Assembly: GCF_003234565.1 (NCBI RefSeq)
Contig: NZ_QKTU01000004.1
Span: forward strand, 124,001 to 188,000
Length of the DNA: 64,000 bases
Origin: Curtobacterium sp. MCBD17_013
Lineage (GTDB): Bacteria > Actinomycetota > Actinomycetes > Actinomycetales > Microbacteriaceae
Direction: 5' to 3'
Positions 8,225 to 16,475 of this stretch are shown here, one piece after another. The notes beneath the pieces were generated by a model. That model was not told the origin of the DNA, did no database searches, and saw only the letters and a list, made by a program, of their open reading frames with translations. The translations under genes were made by a program, and so were the position numbers. Each line of letters opens with the position of its first letter. Positions within the stretch are counted from its first letter, which is position 1.

Positions 8225-9078
8225 ACCGGACGCCGACGTCACACGCGGAATCCGTCGCGGCCGGAACCGGTGACCGCAGTCGAAACGGGCAGCGCATCGC
8301 GGCCATGATGGAGTTCGACGGGGAGCCCGGGAGCCGGGAGCCCGGTACCGCCTCCCTCGACCACCGACGACGACGGGATGACCCCATGCCCCTGACGCCT
8401 CCGCGGAACGCGCACCGCGACATGATGCTCCGCTCGAAGTACGGGTTCGCCGAGGCACAGGTCATCGTCCTCCGACACGAAGAGCAGGGTGTTCCGTTGG
8501 CGGTCAGCACGCCAGCGGGTGTTGCACTGGTGTTGGGGTTCACCGTGCCCGAGGACGCCCTCGCTCGCATCCCTGCGGGGACCCCTGCCCGGATGCTGTC
8601 GATCCCGGTGCACGAGCTCCTCCGTCGGATCCCCGACGAGTGGGGTCTCGTGGTCGACATCGACCGCCCTTTCCCGCAGGTCGTGCAGCCCGATGAGAAG
8701 GCGGCGCTGGTGAGCGCCAGTGGGCCGTTTCCCGTCGGCGCGCAGGTCGCGCTCGATCGGGTGACGCGTCGGGATCGGCGGTTCATCGAGGCACTCCAAG
8801 CGCACGCTCCCGCCACCGCAGAGACACCGCGCGTGTGGGTCTTCCGACATGCGGTCGAGTCCCTTCCGGAAGACCTGCTCGTGGTCGTCACCGCTCGCGA
8901 TCAGGACGCCGCGCTGCGGTACGCCGAGGCGGTGTACGACGTGTCGTCGTCGCTGGGCGTGCCCGATCCGGTCACCACGACGTGGATCGACGAACTGCCC
9001 GTCGAGCACGCGATGTGGGTCAGGACGCAGGACCCCGTGTCGACCGCGCTCGGTGCGACGGATCCGACGACGACGTGA
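8221..9078 (+). CDS. SseB-like protein, candidate immunity/accessory protein of the T7SS cassette
   Basis: 285 aa from the GTG that overlaps the previous stop codon. Starts at 8305 or 8386 (ATG, giving about 230 aa and removing an Arg-rich low-complexity leader) are also possible, and the conserved-looking part begins only near 8386. The core (FAEAQVIVLRHEEQGVPLAV..., then an aspartate-rich loop and a second alpha/beta unit near VWVFRHAVE) resembles the two-part SseB fold found in many actinobacterial proteins. The assignment is by pattern only. Last gene of the effector unit; a 187-nt spacer without obvious signal follows. Confidence 0.65.
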   Translation: MNRTPTSHAESVAAGTGDRSRNGQRIAAMMEFDGEPGSREPGTASLDHRRRRDDPMPLTPPRNAHRDMMLRSKYGFAEAQVIVLRHEEQGVPLAVSTPAGVALVLGFTVPEDALARIPAGTPARMLSIPVHELLRRIPDEWGLVVDIDRPFPQVVQPDEKAALVSASGPFPVGAQVALDRVTRRDRRFIEALQAHAPATAETPRVWVFRHAVESLPEDLLVVVTARDQDAALRYAEAVYDVSSSLGVPDPVTTTWIDELPVEHAMWVRTQDPVSTALGATDPTTT

Positions 9079-9265
9079 GCGCACGACGGTGGTGACGCCC
9101 ACGGACAGCCCGCGCGGATCGAGCCGCGGGGGCCCGGAGGACCCGTCGTACCCATCGCGGATCACCGTCGGACCCGCTGGCAGAAGAGACGGAGTCCGGC
9201 CCAGCACGCGCTCGAAGGCCCGTGGTCGTGATGCGCTCGCGCGCCCGCAGGAGCATCGTGGGCTC

Positions 9266-9928
9266 GTGACCACGGACCGCATCACCCGCGACGACACCGC
9301 CAGCTTCCCGGAGTTCGACGGCCTGACCGCCCACCCCGACCACCCGATGACGCTCGCGCGACGCTGGCTCGACGCCGCGACCGCCCGGGAGGTCCGCGAA
9401 CCGCTCGCGATGACCCTCGCCACCGCGAGCCTCACGGGTGTGCTCAGCGCCCGGACCGTCGACGTCAAGGAGTTCGCCGACGAGGGGCTGCTGTTCGGCA
9501 CGGGCACGGACACCCCCACGGGCGTCGAGCTCACGGCGAACCCGAACGCCGCCCTGCACGCCTACTGGCGCGAGACGGGGCAGCAGCTCCGGTTCGAGGG
9601 GCACGTCGTGCGCCTCGACGACGCCGCGGCCGACGCCCTGTTCGCGGCGCGCTCCCCGAAGTCCCGGGCCGCGACCGCGGCGTCCCACCAGTCCGCGGCG
9701 TTCCCCGCCGAACACGACCCGCGGTCGGTCGTGGACGACCTGATCGCGCAGGCCAACGCCCTGCTCGACGAGCACGGCGACGACGTGCCCCGACCACCCG
9801 CATGGGCCGCGTACCGCCTCGTGCCGGACGTGGCGGAGTTCTGGCTCAGCGCCCGCGACCGCGTGTACCGGCGCCTGCGTTACCGGAGCGCGGAGGGCTC
9901 CTGGCGGGTCGACCGACTGCAGCCCTGA
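9266..9928 (+). CDS. Pyridoxamine 5'-phosphate oxidase-like FMN protein
   Basis: 220 aa. Contains the PdxH-type order of motifs: LSARTVDVKEF (FMN/strand region, about 55-65), an NPNAALHAYW stretch (about 93-102), RFEGHVVRLD, SPKSRAATAASHQS (about 130-143) and a C-terminal RLRYRS...WRVDRLQP tail, where the family has its substrate-site arginine and terminal L-x-P. Such enzymes oxidise pyridoxamine or pyridoxine phosphate to pyridoxal phosphate with FMN and O2. GTG start chosen after CAGGAG; no better ATG in frame. Both PdxH itself and a divergent flavin reductase remain possible. Confidence 0.8.
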   Translation: MTTDRITRDDTASFPEFDGLTAHPDHPMTLARRWLDAATAREVREPLAMTLATASLTGVLSARTVDVKEFADEGLLFGTGTDTPTGVELTANPNAALHAYWRETGQQLRFEGHVVRLDDAAADALFAARSPKSRAATAASHQSAAFPAEHDPRSVVDDLIAQANALLDEHGDDVPRPPAWAAYRLVPDVAEFWLSARDRVYRRLRYRSAEGSWRVDRLQP

Positions 9929-9935
9929 CCGGTCC

Positions 9936-9941
9936 TACCCT
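9936..9941 (+). promoter_or_regulatory. -10 box TACCCT, leaderless promoter of the GNAT gene
   Basis: TACCCT (TAnnnT) ends exactly 6 nt before the ATG at 9948, so transcription should start at or next to the start codon. It lies 8 nt after the preceding gene's stop. Confidence 0.6.
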
Positions 9942-9947
9942 GAGGTC

Positions 9948-10472
9948 ATGGCACACCGCGCCGTCGTCCGCACCGCCACCGCCGCGGACGCCCGCGGCAT
10001 CGCGACGGTCCACGCCGTGTCGTGGCGCGAGACGTACGCGCACCTCGTCGACGGGGAGGACCATCCCGCGTTCCAGGTGGAGCCCCGCGTGGTGCGGTGG
10101 GAACAGAACCTCGCCGCCGGGTCCTTCGGCACGGTGGTCGCGGTCGTCGACGACCGGGTGATCGGCTTCGCCACGACCGCTGACCCCGACGACCCCGACG
10201 GGGACGAGCAGCCGACCGGCCCTGCCGCCGACGACCGCCCCGCCGCGCGCCACCCCACCGAACTGACCATGCTCTACGTCCTCGCCGCCGCGCACGGCAC
10301 CGGGATCGGCCAGGCACTCCTCGACGCGGCGCTCGCGGACCGGCCGGCGTCGCTGTGGGTCGCGGCCGACAACCCGCGGGCGCAGGCCTTCTACCGGCGC
10401 AACGGGTTCAGGACCGACGGCACCACCGGCGCGTTCCCGCCGATCGGCGCGACCGTGCGCATGGTGCGCTGA
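9948..10472 (+). CDS. GNAT family N-acetyltransferase
   Basis: 174 aa. Shows the GNAT order: an N-terminal strand-helix (VRTATAADARGIATVHAVSWRETYA), an insertion of Asp/Pro-rich loop (about 78-100), strand 4 TMLYVLAAAHGTGIGQALLDAAL containing the acetyl-CoA pyrophosphate loop (H-G-T-G-I-G, about 113-118), and the C-terminal NPRAQAFYRRNGF motif typical of the fold. Substrate unknown. Probably translated from a leaderless mRNA. It converges on pcrA. Confidence 0.9.
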   Translation: MAHRAVVRTATAADARGIATVHAVSWRETYAHLVDGEDHPAFQVEPRVVRWEQNLAAGSFGTVVAVVDDRVIGFATTADPDDPDGDEQPTGPAADDRPAARHPTELTMLYVLAAAHGTGIGQALLDAALADRPASLWVAADNPRAQAFYRRNGFRTDGTTGAFPPIGATVRMVR

Positions 10473-10508
10473 GCAAGACGGGAGGCCCGACCCGGCTCCC
10501 GCGGATCG

Positions 10509-12977
10509 TCAGAGCTTCTCGATCGGCGCGATCTTGATGAGGAGCTTCTTGCGCCCGGCCGTGTCGAACTGGACCTCGGCGATCCGCTTCGCCCCGTTCC
10601 CGGTGACCGCGGTGACGCGTCCCTCGCCGAAGTCGACGTGCGAGATCCGGTCCCCCGGCGCGAGCTCCATGTCGCCGTTGTCGCGCACCTGCCCCGAGAC
10701 GCTGTTCGACCACTCGGTCTTCGGGCGGGTCTTCGCCGCGGCCGTGGCCCGGTCGAAGCTGCCGCCCGCGAACCCGCCGCCGCGTCCGCGCCAGCCCGCG
10801 CCGCCGCCCGGTCCGACGCCGCCCTCGCGCCGGGCGTTCAGGGCGCGGGGTTGCGTGCCACCACGGCTGTTCGCCATGCCCGGTGACTGCTTCCACTCGA
10901 TGAGCCCGTCCGGGATCTCCTGGAGGAACCGCGAGGGCATGGCCACGTTGACGTCACCGAACTGCGCGCGCGTCATCGCGAGCGAGAGGAACAGGTGCTT
11001 CCGAGCGCGGGTGATGCCCACGTAGAACAGACGGCGTTCCTCGGCCGGGCCACCGGGCTCGCCGGCGGACATGCGGTGCGGGAGCAGGTCCTCCTCGATG
11101 CCGGTGAGGAACACCGCGTCGTACTCGAGCCCCTTCGCGGTGTGCAGCGTCATGAGCGAGACGGTGCCCGAGGAGTCGTCGAGCTCGTCGGCCGCGGCGA
11201 CCAGGGAGACCTCGGTCAGGAAGTCCGAGAGCGTGCCGTCGGGGTTGTTCTTCTGGAACTCCCGCGTGACCGCCACGAGCTCGTCGATGTTGTCGGCGCG
11301 GGCGGCGTCCTGGGCGTCCGGCGACATCCGGAGCACCTCGAGCAGCTTCGAGCCGTCGAGCAGCTGCGTCAGGGTGTCGACCACGGGCTGCGTCGGGGCC
11401 TTCTCGGCGACGGCGTCGAGCAGCGCCGCGAAGTCGGTGATCGCCGTGCGGACCTTCGGCCCGAACCCGAGTTCGTCGGCGTGCCGGAGGGCCTCGCGCA
11501 GGGAGACCTCGTTCTGGTCGGCGTACCGCTGCAGGGCCGTCTCGGTGACGGCGCCGATGCCGCGCTTCGGGACGTTGAGGATCCGGCGCAGCGAGAGCGG
11601 GTCCGCGGGGTTCGCGACGGTGATCAGGTACGCCATGGCGTCCTTGATCTCGGCACGCTCGTAGAACTTCGTGCCGCCGAGCACCCGGTACGGGATCGCC
11701 GCGCGGATGAAGATCTCCTCGAGTGCACGGGTCTGGGAGTTCGTCCGGTAGAACACCGCCATGTCGCGGTAGTCCATGTGCTCGTCGTCGTGCAGCCGCT
11801 GGATCTCGTCCGCGACGAACTGGGCCTCGTCGTGCCCCGTGTAACCCGTGAAGCCCGTGATCTTCTCGCCGGCCCCGACGTCCGTGAACAGGTTCTTGGC
11901 CTGCCGGTCGAAGTTGTTCGCGATCACGGCGTTGGCGGCGTCGAGGATGTTCTGCGTCGACCGGTAGTTCTGCTCGAGCAGGATCACCCGGCTGTTCGGG
12001 AAGTCCCGCTCGAACTCGACGATGTTCCGGATGTCCGCCCCGCGGAAGGCGTAGATCGACTGGTCGGAGTCGCCGACCACGGTGAGCGACGCCGGCGCGA
12101 TCGACCCGTCGGGCTCCCGCATGCGGTCGACGTGCTGCCCCGATGCCTCGAGCGCGTCGACCTGCTCGGGTGCGACCGGCCGTGTGAGTTCGCGGATCAG
12201 GGCGTACTGGGCGTGGTTCGTGTCCTGGTACTCGTCGACGAGCACGTGCCGGAAGCGCCGCTGGTAGAGCGCGGCGACGTCGGGGAACGCCCGGAACAGG
12301 AACACCGTCTGCCCGATGAGGTCGTCGAAGTCGAACGCGTTCGCCCGCCGGAGCTCGCGTGAGTACTGCCGGAACACCTCGAGGAACATGACCTCTTGCG
12401 GGTCGTTCGTGTTGATGTCGCGGGCGTAGGACTCGACGTCCTGCAGCTCGTTCTTGAGCTTGGAGATCTTGTTGGCGGCGGCGCCGACCGTCAGCCCGAG
12501 CGCGTCGGCCTCGAGGTCCTTGAGGATCCGCTTGAGCAGTGCGCGCGAGTCCGCGGAGTCGTAGATCGTGAACGACGACGTGAACCCGAACCGCTCGGAC
12601 TCGCGTCGGAGGATGCGCACGCACGCCGAGTGGAACGTCGAGATCCACATGCCCTCGGCCGCCCCGCCGACGAGCGCCTGGACACGCTCGCGCATCTCGG
12701 CCGCGGCCTTGTTCGTGAACGTGATCGCCAGGATCTGACTCGGCCAGGCCTCGCGGTTGGCCAGGAGGAGCGCGATGCGCCGGGTGAGCACACTCGTCTT
12801 GCCGGATCCCGCGCCCGCCACGATGAGGAGGGACTCGCCGCGGTACTCGACCGCGGCCTTCTGCTGCGGGTTGAGGCCGGCGGTGAAGGGGTCGTCGTAG
12901 GTGGCGGTGCCGCTGCGCGCGGGTCGACCCGCCCCGTCGTCGGGAGCGGAGTCGAAGGGGTCGAGCACGATCGTCAT
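10509..12977 (-). CDS. pcrA: ATP-dependent DNA helicase PcrA/UvrD
   Basis: 822-aa superfamily 1A 3'-5' helicase used in nucleotide excision repair, replication restart and removal of RecA filaments. Visible motifs: Q motif GLNPQQKAAVEY (about 33), Walker A GAGSGKTSVLTRR (about 56), FTNKAAAEMRERV, Walker B DEYQDTNHAQY, GDSDQSIYAFRGAD, QNYRST, and MTLHTAKGLEYDAVF with VGITRARKHLF near the C-terminus. A Gly/Arg-rich linker (about 725-755, GGVGPGGGAGWRGRGGGF) leads to a C-terminal Tudor-like RNA polymerase-binding domain (ELAPGDRISHVDFGEG). Length is normal for actinobacterial PcrA. The nearby -10 box at 12987 gives a leader of only a few nucleotides. Confidence 0.97.
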   Translation of the reverse strand: MTIVLDPFDSAPDDGAGRPARSGTATYDDPFTAGLNPQQKAAVEYRGESLLIVAGAGSGKTSVLTRRIALLLANREAWPSQILAITFTNKAAAEMRERVQALVGGAAEGMWISTFHSACVRILRRESERFGFTSSFTIYDSADSRALLKRILKDLEADALGLTVGAAANKISKLKNELQDVESYARDINTNDPQEVMFLEVFRQYSRELRRANAFDFDDLIGQTVFLFRAFPDVAALYQRRFRHVLVDEYQDTNHAQYALIRELTRPVAPEQVDALEASGQHVDRMREPDGSIAPASLTVVGDSDQSIYAFRGADIRNIVEFERDFPNSRVILLEQNYRSTQNILDAANAVIANNFDRQAKNLFTDVGAGEKITGFTGYTGHDEAQFVADEIQRLHDDEHMDYRDMAVFYRTNSQTRALEEIFIRAAIPYRVLGGTKFYERAEIKDAMAYLITVANPADPLSLRRILNVPKRGIGAVTETALQRYADQNEVSLREALRHADELGFGPKVRTAITDFAALLDAVAEKAPTQPVVDTLTQLLDGSKLLEVLRMSPDAQDAARADNIDELVAVTREFQKNNPDGTLSDFLTEVSLVAAADELDDSSGTVSLMTLHTAKGLEYDAVFLTGIEEDLLPHRMSAGEPGGPAEERRLFYVGITRARKHLFLSLAMTRAQFGDVNVAMPSRFLQEIPDGLIEWKQSPGMANSRGGTQPRALNARREGGVGPGGGAGWRGRGGGFAGGSFDRATAAAKTRPKTEWSNSVSGQVRDNGDMELAPGDRISHVDFGEGRVTAVTGNGAKRIAEVQFDTAGRKKLLIKIAPIEKL

Positions 12978-12986
12978 GACCGGGTC

Positions 12987-12992
12987 AGTCTA
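12987..12992 (-). promoter_or_regulatory. -10 box TAGACT for pcrA
   Basis: On the minus strand TAGACT lies 9 nt before the ATG, giving a nearly leaderless transcript. Confidence 0.45.
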
Positions 12993-13068
12993 GGCGCGAC
13001 CACGGACACCGCCACCGGACCGACGCCCGACCGCGGCCCGCATCCGGGCCTCCCGCGGCGCCGGGAGC

Positions 13069-13677
13069 TCAGCGGGCGAGACCGTCCCGGAGCGCGTCGA
13101 ACAGCCGCCCCAACCGCGCCCGGTGGTCGTCGACGAGGGCGTCGGCCGGGGTCCCCGCGATCACGTGACGCGCGGTGACCACGAGGACGGTGGCGTAGCC
13201 CGCCACGACGAAGGCCGCGAGCAGGGTCGGATCACCGTCGGACGACCCGTCCTCCCGGACCGCGTCCTCGAGGGTCCGCTGCAGTTCCGCGCCGATCTCG
13301 CGCGCCCGGGCAACGAGGGCCGAGGACTCCGCCACGGTCCGGAAGAACGGACCGGACCGGTCGTCGAGCCCGGACAGGGGATGCCGTTCGTCGACGAGCC
13401 GCAGGGCCACGGCGTGCAGTGCAGCCAGGACGTCGGTGCCGGCGGGACGCGACCGCACCGCCGCACGGAGCAGCTCGGCGGCGTCGAGCGAGCGGTCGAG
13501 GAACAGGTCCTCCTTCCGCGGGAAGTGGTTGAAGACGGTGACGCTGGACACGCCGGCGGCCCGCGCGACCTCCGCGACGGTCACGGCGTCGAAACCGCGT
13601 TCGTGGAACAGGCCGGACGCGATCGCGGCGATCCTGGCTCGCGTCTCGGGTCCACCGCGCGCTGTGGTCCGTGGCAT
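13069..13677 (-). CDS. TetR family transcriptional regulator
   Basis: 202 aa. The N-terminal TetR helix-turn-helix is clear: TRARIAAIASGLFHERGFDAVTV followed by AEVARAAGVSSVTVFNHFPRKEDL (about residues 12-58). The C-terminal ligand domain is alanine/aspartate-rich and unremarkable. It is divergent from an MFS drug transporter, with a 12-bp palindrome between them at 13695-13706, so it most likely represses that transporter and itself until a ligand binds. Confidence 0.93.
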   Translation of the reverse strand: MPRTTARGGPETRARIAAIASGLFHERGFDAVTVAEVARAAGVSSVTVFNHFPRKEDLFLDRSLDAAELLRAAVRSRPAGTDVLAALHAVALRLVDERHPLSGLDDRSGPFFRTVAESSALVARAREIGAELQRTLEDAVREDGSSDGDPTLLAAFVVAGYATVLVVTARHVIAGTPADALVDDHRARLGRLFDALRDGLAR

Positions 13678-13694
13678 CGTTCCTCCACTTGCTT

Positions 13695-13706
13695 GTGTAA
13701 CTACAC
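13695..13706. promoter_or_regulatory. TetR operator candidate GTGTA-AC-TACAC
   Basis: Perfect 5-bp inverted repeat with 2-nt centre in the 51-nt spacer between the tetR start (13677) and the MFS start (13729). The sequence is strikingly AT-rich for this genome. A looser GTAA-n6-TTAC repeat (13697-13710) overlaps it. Position covering both promoters is what an autoregulated TetR operator needs. Confidence 0.7.
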
Positions 13707-13728
13707 TTACTCACATAAGGTCATGGTC

Positions 13729-15195
13729 ATGTCCGACCCGACCACCAGCGCCATCGTCCCAGGCGCGCGATCCACCCGGCGCGCGCCCACCTCGCTCCGA
13801 CAGGCGTGGCCCGCCCTGCTCGGCCTGTCGGCCGTGTTCCTGTTCGAGATGCTCGACAACGCGATCCTCAACGTCGCACTCCCCACGATCGGCCGGGATC
13901 TGCACACGACGACGACGGGACTGCAGTGGGTGACCGGCTCCTACGCCGTCGTGTTCGGCGGGTCGATGCTCGTGTTCGGGGCGATCGCCGACCGGTTCGG
14001 GCGGCGGCGCGTCATGCTCGTCGGGCTCGTCCTGCTCGCCGTCACGAGTCTCGCGACCGCACTCGTCGGCTCGACCGGCGAGCTCATCGCGGTCCGGGTC
14101 GTGATGGGGGTCGCCGCCGCGATGACCACGCCGGGCTCGATGGCGCTGGCGTTCCGGCTCTTCGACCGCGACGACCTCCGCGTCCGCGCGACCACCCTGA
14201 TCTCGACGGTCGGACTCGTGGGGCTCGCGATCGGACCGACCGTCGGCGGGTTCGTCCTCGCGGTCGCGCCGTGGCAGGTCCTCCTGCTCGTGAACGCCCC
14301 GATCGCGGTGCTGGCGATCATCGGGGTCCGCCGGGGCGTGGCCCCCGACGAGCCCGAGGAGCTCCACCGCGCGCCGATCGACGTCCTCGGTGCGGCGCTC
14401 GGCACGGCGACGATCGTCCTCGGCCTCGTCGCACCGACGCTCTTCGTCGACCGTGGTGCGCAGGACGGCGCGCCGTGGGCCGCGAGCCTCGCCGCCCTCG
14501 TGGCCGCGGCGCTCTTCGTGCTCCGCGAACGCACCGCGCAGCACCCCCTGCTCGACCTCGCCCTGGTCGCCCTGCCCCGCGTCTCGAGCGGACTCGCGTT
14601 CAAGGCCGCCGCCGGACTCGCCACCGCCGGGCTCGGGTACCTCGTGACCCTGCAGTTCCAGCTGGACTGGGGTTGGGCACCGGCACTGGCCGCCCTCGGC
14701 ATGCTCCCGCAGGTCGCCGTCCTCGTCGCGGGCGGCCCGTTCGTCGGCCGGTTCGTCGACCGCGTCGGGATCGACCACGCGGCGTGGTCGAGCGCCGCCG
14801 CGGTGGTGGCCGGTCTCGCCGTGTACGGAGTGCTCGGGCGCTTCGGCTACCCCTGGGTCGCCGCCGCGCTCGTGCTCGAGGCCGCCGGCATGCGCGTCGT
14901 CGGGGTCGTCGCGGGCGTGAACGTCCTCCGCGGCCTGCCGTCGGCGCGCACGACGATCGGTGCCGCGCTCGTCGACACGGCCACCGAGGTCGCGTCCGGC
15001 GTCGGTCTCGCCGTCACGGGGACCGTCCTCGCCGCGTCCGCCGTCGGTCGGCTCACCGCGGGCGGGTGGACCGCCGCACAGACCGCGGGGTTCCGGGAGG
15101 CCGTGACCACCGGGTCCCTCGTCCTCACCGTCGTCGCCGCGGCACTCGTCGCCTGGGGGATCGCCCGCGGCCGACGTGCCGTGCCGCTCGGTTGA
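13729..15195 (+). CDS. MFS drug exporter, DHA2 (EmrB/QacA-like) family
   Basis: 488 aa with about 14 hydrophobic segments. The DHA2 marks are present: the first segment ends in DNAILNVALPTIGRDL, close to the family's LDxTIVNVALP motif, followed by WVTGSYAV in helix 2, and the cytoplasmic loop 2-3 is ADRFGRRRVMLVG. Exports drugs or other small molecules by proton antiport. An ATG two codons earlier (13723) is possible; the ATG at 13729 has better spacing from AAGG. Expression is probably controlled by the divergent TetR protein. Confidence 0.9.
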   Translation: MSDPTTSAIVPGARSTRRAPTSLRQAWPALLGLSAVFLFEMLDNAILNVALPTIGRDLHTTTTGLQWVTGSYAVVFGGSMLVFGAIADRFGRRRVMLVGLVLLAVTSLATALVGSTGELIAVRVVMGVAAAMTTPGSMALAFRLFDRDDLRVRATTLISTVGLVGLAIGPTVGGFVLAVAPWQVLLLVNAPIAVLAIIGVRRGVAPDEPEELHRAPIDVLGAALGTATIVLGLVAPTLFVDRGAQDGAPWAASLAALVAAALFVLRERTAQHPLLDLALVALPRVSSGLAFKAAAGLATAGLGYLVTLQFQLDWGWAPALAALGMLPQVAVLVAGGPFVGRFVDRVGIDHAAWSSAAAVVAGLAVYGVLGRFGYPWVAAALVLEAAGMRVVGVVAGVNVLRGLPSARTTIGAALVDTATEVASGVGLAVTGTVLAASAVGRLTAGGWTAAQTAGFREAVTTGSLVLTVVAAALVAWGIARGRRAVPLG

Positions 15196-15205
15196 GCGGG
15201 GGCGC

Positions 15206-16240
15206 TCAGCGGAGCATCGACCGTGCGGCGAGCGCGAGGTCCGGCTGGTCCCCGAACACGCCGTCGACGCCCGTGCGCATCACCGAGGTGAACCAGCGGG
15301 CCCAGTCCCCGTGCGCCGCGAGGTCGCCGTCGCGCCGGAGTGGCGCGGGGAGGAACCGGTTCTCCGCGCGGAGCGTCCAGGTGAACACCGTCAACCCGGC
15401 GGCGTGGGCCCGCTCGACCAGGCCGCTGCGGACCTCCCGGTCGTCGCCCACGGCGACCGAGTCGACACCCGCCATCAGAGTCGACAGGTCCACGCTGATG
15501 CCGTCGAAGCGCGACGCGAGCCCGGCCAGGCCAGCGTCGGTGCGCTCCGCGGCGTACGTCGGGGCGGCGGAGCCGTGCCGGGCGCGCTCGTCGGCCGCCG
15601 CGCCCCGCCGCTCCATGAGGTAGACGGAGCGACCGCCCGTTCCCCGGGCCCTCAGGTCGAGGAGCACCTGCTTCTCGAAGCTCTCGAACGTGAGGCGCGG
15701 ATCGGAGCGCCAGCCGGCCTCGCCGAGGACGGCGTCGACGAGCTCGTCGAGGGGCAACCCCTGGTCGGCGAAGAACGTGGCGTGCTTGACCTCGGCCACG
15801 AGCCCGACCGGGCGCGGTGCGGCGTCGAGCAGTGCGAGGAGGTCCTCGAAGCGGAGGATCCCCCCGCTGCCGTCGTACGCCGCGCTCGCCGGCCGCAGGG
15901 CGGGGAGAGGCTCGCGCACACGGAGGGTGCGCAGCTCCTCCCACGTGAGGTCCTCGGTGAACCAGCCGGTGACGCGCTGACCGTCGACGCGCTTCGTGGT
16001 GCGCCGGTCGCGGAACTCCGGTCGGGACGCGATGTCCGTCGTGCCCGAGATCTCGTTCTCGTGACGCAGGACGAGCACACCGTCCCGGCTCACGACGAGA
16101 TCCGGCTCGATCGCGTCCGCGCCGAGCATCACCGCCAGGTCGTACGCCGCCCGGGAGTGCTCGGGACGGTGCCCGGAGGCGCCCCGGTGGGCGATGACGC
16201 GGGGCTGTGGAGACGCCGTGTACGCGTGCTCGTCGGGCAT
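15206..16240 (-). CDS. Glycerophosphodiester phosphodiesterase
   Basis: 344-aa GDPD TIM-barrel enzyme that cleaves glycerophosphodiesters (deacylated phospholipids) to glycerol 3-phosphate and an alcohol. Catalytic features: HRGASGHRPEHS (general acid-base His, about 18), EPDLVVSRDGVLVLRHE (metal-binding Glu/Asp and second His, about 45-61), LVAEVKH (about 150) and late FTWTLRAENRF. No signal peptide, so probably cytoplasmic. A longer upstream extension is open but the ATG at 16240 sits 7 nt after a TACGCT -10 box, indicating a leaderless mRNA. Product could feed the glpD enzyme encoded 7 kb away. Confidence 0.9.
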   Translation of the reverse strand: MPDEHAYTASPQPRVIAHRGASGHRPEHSRAAYDLAVMLGADAIEPDLVVSRDGVLVLRHENEISGTTDIASRPEFRDRRTTKRVDGQRVTGWFTEDLTWEELRTLRVREPLPALRPASAAYDGSGGILRFEDLLALLDAAPRPVGLVAEVKHATFFADQGLPLDELVDAVLGEAGWRSDPRLTFESFEKQVLLDLRARGTGGRSVYLMERRGAAADERARHGSAAPTYAAERTDAGLAGLASRFDGISVDLSTLMAGVDSVAVGDDREVRSGLVERAHAAGLTVFTWTLRAENRFLPAPLRRDGDLAAHGDWARWFTSVMRTGVDGVFGDQPDLALAARSMLR

Positions 16241-16247
16241 GCGCACG

Positions 16248-16253
16248 AGCGTA
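16248..16253 (-). promoter_or_regulatory. -10 box TACGCT, leaderless promoter of the GDPD gene
   Basis: Minus-strand TACGCT ends 7 nt before the ATG at 16240. Confidence 0.5.
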
Positions 16254-16376
16254 CGGGCGTTCTCCCAGAGGACGGCGACAGGATCGCGAGCACACCGGTG
16301 ATTGCAGCCCGTCACCACCAGGAGGCCCGCAGTCCGCTCATCGCGAATCCCCAGCCAGGCGCCGTCGAACGACCCT

Positions 16377-16382
16377 AGGCTG
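16377..16382 (+). promoter_or_regulatory. Possible -10 box TAGGCT for the Bax-inhibitor-like gene
   Basis: TAGGCT matches TAnnnT and would give a leader of about 85 nt before the ATG at 16476. No strong -35 box is visible. Confidence 0.35.
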
Positions 16383-16475
16383 AGAGAACACGGATGTTCG
16401 CACCCGCGACGCTCCCCGACAGCCGGACCACACCCGGCCGCCGAGCACCCAGAGAACAGGAACAACGAGGACACC

